From an uncultured Planctomycetota bacterium (GTDB lineage Bacteria > Planctomycetota > UBA1135 > GCA-002686595): a DNA stretch of 9,159 nt. The DNA lies in assembly GCA_903829565.1 (NCBI GenBank), contig CAIKQM010000686.1, positions 1 to 9,159 of the forward strand, in the 5' to 3' direction. Below the pieces are notes generated by a model. It was given only the letters and a program-made list of their open reading frames with translations. It searched no databases and was not told the origin of the DNA. Position numbers and translations under genes: made by a program. Below are positions 1 through 5,292 of this stretch, one piece after another (the first letter of the stretch is position 1; the number at the start of each line of letters is the position of its first letter).

Positions 1-1641
1 CGCTTGCTGACTGGCCTTGCCGAACGTTTGCAGGCGCGCTTGCTGCCCATTTCGTGGCCACACGAAGAAGGCGGGACGATCGTTGGTGTCGTCGATTTGT
101 TGGACTTGTCGGTCGTGCGTGCGAGCACACGCTCGTCGCGTGCACGTCGCGATCCGGCGGCCTGTCAAGCCGATTTGACGGGCTCTGCGACCGTGTCCGT
201 GGAAGCGCAGGTGCTGCACCAAGAGTTGCTCGAGTGCTTGGCTGAGGGCGATGAGTCGCTGCTCGAGGACGTTGTAGCGGGGCGCACTCCTGATCCCGCG
301 CGCCTGCGCGCCGCTCTGCGTGCGCGTGTGTGCAGTGGTGAGCTCGTGCCGCTCTTGTGCGGCTCGGCATTGCTGAATGTGGGCGTGCACACCTTGCTCG
401 ATGCAGTGGTGGACTTCGCGCCCTCGCCCTTGGATCGCCCCGTGCGGCGCGCGCGCAGCAAAGACGGAGCGCTGCACCCGTTGGGTGTCGATCCGCTAGG
501 TCCGTTGTGTGCACAGGTCTTCAAGCTCCAACGCCTCGCGCAGCGCGAAGTGGCCTTTGTGCGCGTGCACGAAGGCGCGTTGCGCGTGCACCAACAAGTC
601 GAGCTCGCGCACGCGGGTGGCACCGAACACATCACGGGGATTTTTCGAGCGCACGGCGAGCACCTTGAGCCCTTGGCCAGCGCCAGCGCAGGTTCGATCG
701 TGGCCGTGACTGGTTTGACGCGCGCTCATACTGGCGAAACCTTGGGCGCGAGCGGTGCGGTGCTGGCGTTGCCCAGCTTGGACTTGCCGCAACCTGTGGT
801 GAGTTGTCTGGTCGAGCCGCCTGTCGACGCGCAACGCGCTCCCTTGCGTGCGCTGTTGCAGTGGTTGGTGCGCGAGGATCCCACGCTGCGTCTGGGCGAT
901 GATGTTGCGTCAGGCAGCTTGGTTCTCGCGGGAATGGGGGAGCTGCACCTGGATGTCGCCATGCAACGCATTCGCGACGAAACCGGCATTGAAGCCAAGG
1001 CTGGCGCGCCTCAAGTGGCCTACCTGGAATCGGTGCAGTCGTCTGGTACAGCCTTGGGAACCATCGATCGCTTGCACGGCGACGAGCGCATCCAAGGTGC
1101 CGCGGAAGTCAGCGTGGTGGCCATGCCACACAGCGAGCGTCCCGTGGTTGCGTTCGCCCCAGAGTGCGTCTTTGATCCGTCGACCCGGGTCGCGGTGCAA
1201 GAAGCCTTGGATGCCGAGCTCCAGGCGGGGCCGCGGTTGGGATTGCCGCTCACGGCTTTGCGGGTGGTGGTGTGCGGGCGCAGCCCCACCGTGGATTCCG
1301 CCAGTCGTTTGGGCGCCGTGTTGGCCGCGCGCGAGGGCCTGGCGCGCGCGCTGGCGGCGGCCGGTAGCGCGGTGCTCGAGCCGTGGGTGCGCTTCGAGGT
1401 GCGCACGCCGTCGTCCCATGCCGCACTTTTGCAGGGCGAATTGATGGGGCGAGGTGTAGAAATCGAAGAGGTGTTGGGTGACGGTACCGATCGCCTTGTG
1501 CGAGGCCGCGCACCTTTGTATGCCACCTTTGGCTTTGCCCGGGGGCTGCGCTCGCTGTCGCAAGGCCGTGCGGACTTCACCTTGGCGCCGGCGGGGCATG
1601 CGGTGTTGGCCGAGCGTGAACTGGCGGCACGCGGCCTGTAA
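1..1641 (+). CDS. Elongation factor G-like GTPase, 3' part (N-terminus outside the window)
   Basis: The frame is open from base 1 to a TAA stop, giving about 546 codons. It lacks roughly the first 140-150 residues of an EF-G, so the G1-G4 GTP-binding motifs are off the left edge. Visible in order: the end of the G domain with its insert (LVPLLCGSALLNVGVHTLLDAV, near codons 116-137, shown here only as a landmark), domain II, domain III with the hallmark MGELHLD at codons 312-318, domain IV, and domain V with LRSLSQGRADF at codons 516-526. Family role: GTP-driven translocation or, with RRF, ribosome recycling in the cytoplasm. Domain IV is divergent: the usual TGGRGQYG stretch is replaced by a segment containing GDERIQG (codons 360-366), the GG-IP-EYIP stretch is absent, and the tip loop HDVDSS reads PTVDSA. 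This points to a secondary EF-G paralogue (EF-G2 or spd-type) rather than the main translocase. Only 3 Lys and 1 Asn are seen. The family call is secure; the subtype is inferred. Confidence 0.93.
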   Translation, partial: RLLTGLAERLQARLLPISWPHEEGGTIVGVVDLLDLSVVRASTRSSRARRDPAACQADLTGSATVSVEAQVLHQELLECLAEGDESLLEDVVAGRTPDPARLRAALRARVCSGELVPLLCGSALLNVGVHTLLDAVVDFAPSPLDRPVRRARSKDGALHPLGVDPLGPLCAQVFKLQRLAQREVAFVRVHEGALRVHQQVELAHAGGTEHITGIFRAHGEHLEPLASASAGSIVAVTGLTRAHTGETLGASGAVLALPSLDLPQPVVSCLVEPPVDAQRAPLRALLQWLVREDPTLRLGDDVASGSLVLAGMGELHLDVAMQRIRDETGIEAKAGAPQVAYLESVQSSGTALGTIDRLHGDERIQGAAEVSVVAMPHSERPVVAFAPECVFDPSTRVAVQEALDAELQAGPRLGLPLTALRVVVCGRSPTVDSASRLGAVLAAREGLARALAAAGSAVLEPWVRFEVRTPSSHAALLQGELMGRGVEIEEVLGDGTDRLVRGRAPLYATFGFARGLRSLSQGRADFTLAPAGHAVLAERELAARGL

Positions 1642-1694
1642 GTGACTGCTTCTGAAGTAGTTATGGCGAACCGCGCGCATCGTTCCCGGCAGCG

Positions 1695-1725
1695 TTTGCA
1701 CGGGCGGCCTCCGCGCCTGTGCGAA
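1695..1725 (+). terminator. GC-rich hairpin after the EF-G-like gene, possible terminator without a T-run
   Basis: An inverted repeat forms a 9-bp core (GCACGGGCG with CGCCTGTGC, one G-T pair, 7-base loop). Three further pairs (T-A, T-A, T-G) extend it to 12 bp. It starts 54 bases past the stop codon and is the only strong stem in this gap. The bases that follow are GAAAAAG-like, not a T-run, so on the + strand it does not meet the classical intrinsic terminator pattern. It may still end or slow transcription of the EF-G-like gene, or protect its 3' end. Confidence 0.4.
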
Positions 1726-1762
1726 AAAGTGAGCCAAAATTGCACGAACTTGTGTTGAGGCG

Positions 1763-1791
1763 TTGACACCAAGGGGGGTCGTTGTTAGTTT
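1763..1791 (+). promoter_or_regulatory. Candidate sigma-70-type promoter for rpsJ
   Basis: A perfect -35 box TTGACA (1763-1768) is followed by a 17-base spacer and TAGTTT (1786-1791), which keeps T1, A2 and T6 of the -10 consensus. Transcription would start near 1798, giving a leader of about 100 bases before rpsJ. Its position after a hairpin that may end the upstream unit fits a separate start for the ribosomal operon. The -10 box is only half consensus, so this is a sequence-based prediction. Confidence 0.5.
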
Positions 1792-1899
1792 CTTCGGCCC
1801 TTTCCTCCGCAGCCGAGCCCTCAGGTTCGAGCGCGGGGAAGTGGACCTCAAGCAGACCCCCGACTCGATCAGACCTCAGCACCGATCGCGCACGACCCA

Positions 1900-2205
1900 A
1901 TGAAGGACAAGATCCAGATCCGAATGGAAGCCTACGACCACGAGGCCCTCGATCAATCGGGCCTCGAGATCGTCGAGACCGCCAAGCGGACGGGCGCGCG
2001 CGTCGCCGGACCGATTCCGTTGCCGACCCGTATCGAGCGCTACACGGTCCTCCGTTCACCGTTCATCGACAAGAAGTCGCGTGAGCAGTTCGAGATCCGG
2101 ACGCACAAGCGTCTGATCTACATCAGCGAGCCGACCGCCCAGACGGTTGACGCGCTGTCCTCCCTGAACATGCCTGCGGGCGTGGACATCCGCATCAAGG
2201 CCTGA
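1900..2205 (+). CDS. rpsJ: 30S ribosomal protein S10
   Basis: The 101-residue product matches the family length (E. coli about 103). It starts MKDKIQIRMEAYDH, aligning with the usual KIRIRLKAYDH opening, and carries the S10 signature KRTGARVAGPIPLPT followed by ERYTVLRSPFIDKKSREQF. S10 is a 3'-domain (head) protein of the 30S subunit; in other bacteria it also acts as NusE, binding NusB in antitermination complexes. The ATG at 1900 is chosen because it gives the full N-terminal strand; the later ATG at 1924 would delete it. No Shine-Dalgarno sequence is visible upstream, which is noteworthy for a highly expressed gene. It lies behind the candidate promoter and is separated from rplC by 358 bases, whereas it normally sits close to it. 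Confidence 0.98.
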   Translation: MKDKIQIRMEAYDHEALDQSGLEIVETAKRTGARVAGPIPLPTRIERYTVLRSPFIDKKSREQFEIRTHKRLIYISEPTAQTVDALSSLNMPAGVDIRIKA

Positions 2206-2221
2206 TCCTCTCGAAGGGATC
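2204..2221 (+). repeat. Small hairpin at the rpsJ stop codon
   Basis: GATCCT and GGGATC pair over 6 bp (one T-G) around a 6-base loop; the first arm overlaps the last two bases of the rpsJ stop. It is the weakest of the stems in this gap. Confidence 0.35.
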
Positions 2222-2230
2222 CGGTCGTCC

Positions 2231-2272
2231 CTCGCGGATGACTCCGAGGTGCTCGATGCACCTCCGCGCGAG
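2231..2272 (+). repeat. Two-tier stem-loop in the rpsJ-rplC gap
   Basis: The inner stem is a perfect 7 bp: GAGGTGC (2246-2252) with GCACCTC (2258-2264), loop TCGAT. The outer stem is a perfect 6 bp: CTCGCG (2231-2236) with CGCGAG (2267-2272). An asymmetric internal loop of 9 and 2 bases separates them. Confidence 0.6.
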
Positions 2273-2273
2273 T

Positions 2274-2288
2274 CGCGCCCAAAGCGCG
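2274..2288 (+). repeat. GC-only hairpin in the rpsJ-rplC gap
   Basis: CGCGC (2274-2278) pairs with GCGCG (2284-2288) around the loop CCAAA; a flanking T-G pair could add a sixth. It starts two bases after the preceding stem-loop ends, so the two could stack coaxially. Confidence 0.45.
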
Positions 2289-2346
2289 GCGAGCCTGACA
2301 AGCGCAGCTCTCTACAACACGAACCCCTCCAGTCCTGCGTGGACGC

Positions 2347-2375
2347 CGAGCAGCTCATTCAGTTTGAGTTGCTTG
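2347..2375 (+). repeat. Alternative hairpin A of a possible switch
   Basis: CGAGCAGCTC (2347-2356) can pair with GAGTTGCTTG (2366-2375) over 10 bp, two of them G-T, around a 9-base loop. Its 3' arm shares 2368-2375 with hairpin B at 2368-2394, so both cannot form at once. Confidence 0.45.
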
Positions 2376-2394
2376 CGCTGACTCGCAAGACAAC
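2368..2394 (+). repeat. Alternative hairpin B of a possible switch
   Basis: GTTGCTTGCG (2368-2377) pairs with CGCAAG plus CAAC (2384-2389 and 2391-2394). This gives 10 Watson-Crick pairs with a single bulged A at 2390 and a 6-base loop CTGACT. It looks more stable than hairpin A, which uses the same 5' arm. No T-run follows. Confidence 0.55.
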
Positions 2395-2407
2395 CCACCA
2401 CCACTAG

Positions 2408-2471
2408 GGTCGGTGCGGGCCTCTACTCCAAGTCGGCTAGTCCGCGGCGGGGGAGGAGCCTGAGACCGACC
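2408..2471 (+). repeat. Long-range stem enclosing a purine-rich GGAGG segment
   Basis: GGTCGGT (2408-2414) and ACCGACC (2465-2471) form a perfect 7-bp closing stem. Inside it, GGC-TC-CTCC (2418-2429, with a one-base and a two-base bulge) can pair with GGAGGAGCC (2452-2460). The GGAGG at 2452-2456 resembles a ribosome binding site but no start codon follows at suitable distance; it would be buried in the stem. Confidence 0.5.
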
Positions 2472-2479
2472 GTCCGCGT

Positions 2480-2521
2480 GGCCCAGCGTCAAGGCACTCC
2501 ACTGTGGAGTCCCACTGGGTC
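2480..2521 (+). repeat. Two-tier stem-loop just upstream of rplC
   Basis: The inner element is a 15-base palindrome (2496-2510): ACTCCA pairs with TGGAGT around the loop CTG. The outer stem pairs GGCCCAG (2480-2486) with CTGGGTC (2515-2521) over 7 bp, one of them G-T. The element ends 42 bases before the rplC start, a position suited to controlling its translation or to RNA processing. Confidence 0.55.
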
Positions 2522-2563
2522 GAACCGGAAAGCCTGAGCACCCACGAGAAAGTTCAAGAGATC

Positions 2564-3208
2564 ATGACGCTGATCCTCGGACGCAAGCGCGGAATGACGC
2601 AGTTGTTCGACGCCGACGGTACCGTTCACGGAGTGACGGTCGTCGAGGTTGGACCGTGCGTTGTCACGCAAGTCCGCACCCAAGAGAAGGATGGCTACGA
2701 TGCCATTCAGCTCGGTTGGGGCGACATCGCAGATAAGCGGCTCGCCAAGCCGCAATTGGGCCAGTACAAGAAGGCTGGTCTCGCCCCTAAGCGCTTTATG
2801 CGCGAGGAGCGTTTGTCCGCAGCTGCCACCTGCAAGGTCGGCGACACCGTGACCTGTGACATCTTCAAAGAAGGTGACCTGGTCGACGTGGTCGGCACGA
2901 TGAAGGGTCGCGGCTTTGCCGGTACCATCAAGCGCCACAACTTCCACCGCGGTCCCGAGACGCACGGTTGCATGAACGTGCGCCAGCCCGGTTCGTTGGC
3001 CAGCAAGCGCATCGGCAAGGTTATCAAGGGCAAGCGCCTTGGTGGTCACTACGGTGACACCCGCGAAACCTCCAAGAACCTGCGCGTCGTGCGCGTGGAT
3101 GCCGCGCGCAACCTGCTCTACATCAAGGGCTCGGTGGCCGGCGCCAACAACGGATTCATCCAAGTCCGCACCGCGAAAACCGGTGTGCGGCAGAAGGCTA
3201 AGGCCTGA
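2564..3208 (+). CDS. rplC: 50S ribosomal protein L3
   Basis: The 214-residue product fits L3 (E. coli 209). It begins MTLILGRKRGMTQLFDADG, the standard L3 opening, and has the family core GRGFAGTIKRHNFHRGPETHG and the LRVVRVDAARNLLYIKGSV block. L3 is an early 50S assembly protein; its long central extension reaches toward the peptidyl transferase centre. The position equivalent to the methylated Gln150 of E. coli reads His (GGHYGD), so PrmB-type methylation is not expected. An in-frame GTG at 2504 would add 20 residues, but they resemble no L3 and overlap a hairpin, so the ATG at 2564 is chosen; AAGAG precedes it closely as a weak ribosome binding site. It is the first gene after the structured gap and is followed by rplD 8 bases later. 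Confidence 0.97.
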   Translation: MTLILGRKRGMTQLFDADGTVHGVTVVEVGPCVVTQVRTQEKDGYDAIQLGWGDIADKRLAKPQLGQYKKAGLAPKRFMREERLSAAATCKVGDTVTCDIFKEGDLVDVVGTMKGRGFAGTIKRHNFHRGPETHGCMNVRQPGSLASKRIGKVIKGKRLGGHYGDTRETSKNLRVVRVDAARNLLYIKGSVAGANNGFIQVRTAKTGVRQKAKA

Positions 3209-3216
3209 GGCGCGCG

Positions 3217-3855
3217 ATGAAGATCAAGAACTACACGAACGGCAAGGTCGGCCAGGCTGACCTGGATCTCTCGGCCTTCGGCGACAAGGTGCTCGTTCGC
3301 ACCTTGAAGGACGCGGTGGTCATGTACCACGCGAACTTGCGCCAAGGCACGGCGAAGGTGAAGGGCCGTAGCGAAGTGCACGGCTCGGGCGCCAAGCCTT
3401 GGAAGCAAAAGCACACGGGTCGCGCTCGCGCTGGTGACAAGAAGTCGCCGCTGTGGCGTGGCGGCGGCACCATCTTTGGTCCGCACCCGCGTGACTTCTC
3501 GTATCACCCGCCGGCTCAGCAGCGCCGCGTTGCGTTGCGTGCCGCTCTCGCGGGCAAGATTCGTGACAACGAGTTGGCCACGATTGACCTGGCGAGCTTC
3601 TCGGCTCCGAACGCCAAGGGTGCCCGCGCGGTGCTCGCAGGCTTCGAGAATCCGCGTCGCACGCTGCTGGTCCTGAGTGCGCCCAACGCCAGCGCTTGGA
3701 AGTCGTTCCGCAACTTCCCCGGTGTGGTGGTCAAGACCGCCGCCGAGCTGAACGCTCGCGATGTGGTGTCGGGTGGTCTCGTGCTCGCTGAGCGCGCGGC
3801 TATCGATGCTCTCGCCGCCCGCGTTGGCCTGAAGACTAAGGAAGGTGTCGCATGA
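3217..3855 (+). CDS. rplD: 50S ribosomal protein L4
   Basis: The 212-residue product has the L4 landmarks. The extended exit-tunnel loop runs GSGAKPWKQKHTGRARAGDK then SPLWRGGGTIFGPHPRDFSY (residues about 56-95), followed by a RRVALRAAL helix. L4 binds 23S rRNA early in assembly and its loop lines the nascent peptide tunnel near L22. In gammaproteobacteria L4 is also the autogenous repressor of the S10 operon; whether that holds here is unknown, but it makes L4 an obvious candidate ligand for the RNA at 2206-2563. GAGG (3207-3210), overlapping the rplC stop, serves as ribosome binding site 6 bases before the ATG. The TGA overlaps the rplW start, suggesting coupling. Confidence 0.97.
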   Translation: MKIKNYTNGKVGQADLDLSAFGDKVLVRTLKDAVVMYHANLRQGTAKVKGRSEVHGSGAKPWKQKHTGRARAGDKKSPLWRGGGTIFGPHPRDFSYHPPAQQRRVALRAALAGKIRDNELATIDLASFSAPNAKGARAVLAGFENPRRTLLVLSAPNASAWKSFRNFPGVVVKTAAELNARDVVSGGLVLAERAAIDALAARVGLKTKEGVA

Positions 3856-4142
3856 CCAGCATGGAGCGCATGTACGCAGTCATCCAGGCTCCGCACTTGA
3901 CGGAAAAGGCCACGGATGACACGGCCAATCGCAACGCCTACACGTTCCGCGTGCCGGTTGATGCGAACAAGGTCGAAATCCGTCAGTCGGTAGAGAAGCT
4001 CTTCAAAGTCAAAGTGAAGAGCGTCAATACGCTGCGCATTACGCAGAAGGTGCGCCGTCGCGGTTGGACCGCCGGCATGACCCCCGCTTGGAAGAAGGCG
4101 ATGGTCGTCCTCGCCGAAGGCCAGACGATCGACGTCCTCTGA
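3852..4142 (+). CDS. rplW: 50S ribosomal protein L23
   Basis: The 96-residue product matches L23 length. It shows the VIQAPHLTEKAT motif near the N-terminus, YTFRVPVDANKVEIRQSVEKLF in the middle (residues about 30-50) and a VKSVNTL strand. L23 sits at the peptide exit and docks trigger factor and the signal recognition particle. The ATG overlaps the rplD stop (ATGA), arguing for this start over the internal ATG at 3861, which would lose three residues only. The stop is followed by GAGGT, which serves rplB. Confidence 0.96.
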   Translation: MTSMERMYAVIQAPHLTEKATDDTANRNAYTFRVPVDANKVEIRQSVEKLFKVKVKSVNTLRITQKVRRRGWTAGMTPAWKKAMVVLAEGQTIDVL

Positions 4143-4156
4143 GGTAACCAGCAACC

Positions 4157-4993
4157 ATGGCAATCAAGTCATATAACCCGACGTCTGCAGGTCGCCGTTT
4201 CGGCACCGTGCTCGACTTCGCGGAAATCACGAAGACAACTCCCGAGAAGAGCCTCATCTCGGGCAAGCGCCGCACCGGTGGTCGTAACAACCACGGTCAC
4301 CTGACGCGTCGCCACCGTGCTGGTGGTAACAAGCGCCAGTACCGCTTGATCGATTTCAAGCGCAACAAGGATGGCGTGCCGGCTAAGGTCCACTCGATCG
4401 AGTACGACCCGAACCGCTCGGCGCGCATCGCCTTGCTGCACTACGCTGACGGCGAGAAGCGCTACATCGTGGCGCCGCTGGGTCTGGAAGTCGGCCGCAC
4501 GGTGACGAGCGGCACGGGTTCCGAGCCCTTGGTAGGCAACTCGATGCGCTTGGCCGAGATTCCGATCGGTCTCGAGATTCACAACATCGAGCTGCGTCCT
4601 GCACGCGGCGCGCAGTTGTGCCGCTCGGCCGGCTCGGTCGCTCAGCTCACCGCACGCGAAGGCGAATACGCCATCGTCATGTTGTCCTCGGGCGAGCTGC
4701 GCAAGGTGCACATTGAGTGCCGTGCGACGATCGGCCGTATCGGCAACACCGATCACCAGAACGTGAGCCTGGGTAAGGCCGGTCGCAAGCGTCACATGGG
4801 CCATCGCCCGGTGGTGCGCGGTACGGCGATGAACCCGGTCGACCACCCGATGGGTGGTGGTGAAGGCCGTACTGCTGGTGGTCGTCACCCGTGCTCGCCG
4901 TCCGGCGTGCTCGCGAAGGGTGGCAAGACTCGCCGCCGCAACAACCCGACTAACAAGTTCATCCTCCGTCGCCGTAAGAAGGGTAGCCACTGA
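4157..4993 (+). CDS. rplB: 50S ribosomal protein L2
   Basis: The 278-residue product is of standard length. The C-terminal domain carries the invariant NPVDHPMGGGEGR; its His230 corresponds to E. coli His229, linked to peptidyl transferase centre function. The N-terminal part has SGKRRTGGRNNHGHLTRRHR and YRLIDFKRNKDG, typical RNA-binding segments. L2 is a primary 23S rRNA binder needed for subunit association and peptide bond formation. The ending (GGRHPCSPSGVLAKGGKTRR) resembles planctomycete-style L2 more than the proteobacterial form; this is judged by eye. GAGGT at 4141-4145 lies 11 bases before the ATG. rpsS starts 2 bases after the stop. Confidence 0.98.
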   Translation: MAIKSYNPTSAGRRFGTVLDFAEITKTTPEKSLISGKRRTGGRNNHGHLTRRHRAGGNKRQYRLIDFKRNKDGVPAKVHSIEYDPNRSARIALLHYADGEKRYIVAPLGLEVGRTVTSGTGSEPLVGNSMRLAEIPIGLEIHNIELRPARGAQLCRSAGSVAQLTAREGEYAIVMLSSGELRKVHIECRATIGRIGNTDHQNVSLGKAGRKRHMGHRPVVRGTAMNPVDHPMGGGEGRTAGGRHPCSPSGVLAKGGKTRRRNNPTNKFILRRRKKGSH

Positions 4994-4995
4994 TC

Positions 4996-5292
4996 ATGGG
5001 TCGTAGTACGAAGAAGGGACCCTTCATCGACGCCCACCTGATGAAGAAGGTGGTCGCTGACAAGGCCGGTAAGACGCGGCAGCCGATCAAGACCTGGTCG
5101 CGCCGCAGCACGATTCCGCCCGATTTCATCGGGCACATCTTCATGATTCACAACGGCAAGGCGCACCTGCGTCTGGTCGTGACGGAAGACATGGTTGGTC
5201 ACAAGCTCGGGGAATTCGCGCCCACGCGCATCTTCCGCGGCCACACCAACAAGAAGGAAGAGACCAAGCCCGGCACAGGAGGTGCCGCGTGA
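4996..5292 (+). CDS. rpsS: 30S ribosomal protein S19
   Basis: The 98-residue product opens MGRSTKKGPFIDAHLMKKV and has the conserved TWSRRSTIPPDFIGHIFMIHNGK and EDMVGHKLGEFAPTRIFRGH blocks. S19 lies in the 30S head, partners S13 and contacts the A-site tRNA and the B1 bridge region. Length is slightly above the usual 92 because of a short polar tail (residues about 86-98). The start follows the rplB stop by 2 bases with no visible Shine-Dalgarno sequence, so it is probably translated by ribosomes coming from rplB. Its last codons contain the strong ribosome binding site of rplV. Confidence 0.97.
   Translation: MGRSTKKGPFIDAHLMKKVVADKAGKTRQPIKTWSRRSTIPPDFIGHIFMIHNGKAHLRLVVTEDMVGHKLGEFAPTRIFRGHTNKKEETKPGTGGAA
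5277..5283 (+). promoter_or_regulatory. Strong ribosome binding site fixing the GTG start of rplV
   Basis: AGGAGGT lies 5 bases before the GTG at 5289, inside the end of rpsS. It is a full anti-16S complement and decides for the GTG over the downstream ATG at 5325, which lacks such a site. Confidence 0.8.

Larger units (their letters stand above)
1642..1899 (+). other. Non-coding gap between the EF-G-like gene and rpsJ
   Basis: The 258-base gap holds the hairpin at 1695-1725, the candidate promoter at 1763-1791 and a putative leader of about 100 bases. Two modest stems can be drawn in the leader: TCGGC/GCCGA (1794-1798 with 1812-1816) and AGGTTC/GGACCT (1823-1828 with 1843-1848). GACCTCA occurs twice (from 1844 and again around 1875). 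No credible gene was seen. In many bacteria tuf sits between fusA and rpsJ; it is absent here. Whether the leader carries feedback control like the L4-bound S10 leader of gammaproteobacteria cannot be told from the sequence. Confidence 0.6.
2206..2563 (+). promoter_or_regulatory. Long, highly structured leader or intergenic RNA between rpsJ and rplC
   Basis: This 358-base stretch has no convincing gene. It is dense in inverted repeats on the + strand: 2204-2221, 2231-2272, 2274-2288, 2347-2375 or 2368-2394 (mutually exclusive), 2408-2471 and 2480-2521. None is followed by a T-run, so no intrinsic terminator is evident, and no convincing -35/-10 pair was found in it. rpsJ and rplC are normally tens of bases apart. 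The simplest reading is a cis-acting mRNA leader controlling rplC and the genes after it, for example by binding a ribosomal protein such as L4. An RNA processing region or an independent small RNA is also possible. It matches no RNA class I recognise: no tmRNA, RNase P or SRP RNA signature was seen. Confidence 0.55.

Noticed and set aside
1782..2084. Reading frame of 100 residues overlapping the start of rpsJ
   Set aside because: It runs out of frame through rpsJ, has a TTG start without a ribosome binding site, and its Ser/Arg/Pro-rich product resembles nothing.
2364..2410. Internal promoter in the rpsJ-rplC gap (TTGAGT or TTGCGC with TAGGGT)
   Set aside because: No pair of boxes has acceptable spacing: TTGCGC to TAGGGT is 26 bases, and nothing resembling a -10 lies 17 bases after TTGAGT.
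2478..2537. Small reading frame of 19 codons from GTG before rplC, as a leader peptide
   Set aside because: The GGAGG upstream is 21 bases from the GTG, the product has no control codon run, and it coincides with a hairpin better explained as RNA structure.
2504..2563. GTG start giving L3 a 20-residue N-terminal extension
   Set aside because: The extra residues match no L3, the GTG lies in the loop of a strong hairpin, and ATG 2564 gives the standard MTLILG opening.
2206..2563. Known RNA gene (tmRNA, RNase P RNA, SRP RNA, tRNA) in the gap
   Set aside because: None of their signature sequences is present, no tRNA cloverleaf fits, and the location inside a ribosomal operon favours a cis-acting leader.
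4169..4990. Long antisense reading frame of 273 residues across rplB
   Set aside because: It lies entirely opposite a certain gene; long antisense frames are expected from the codon bias of GC-rich ribosomal genes. The same applies to the antisense frames over rplC, rpsC and the EF-G-like gene.
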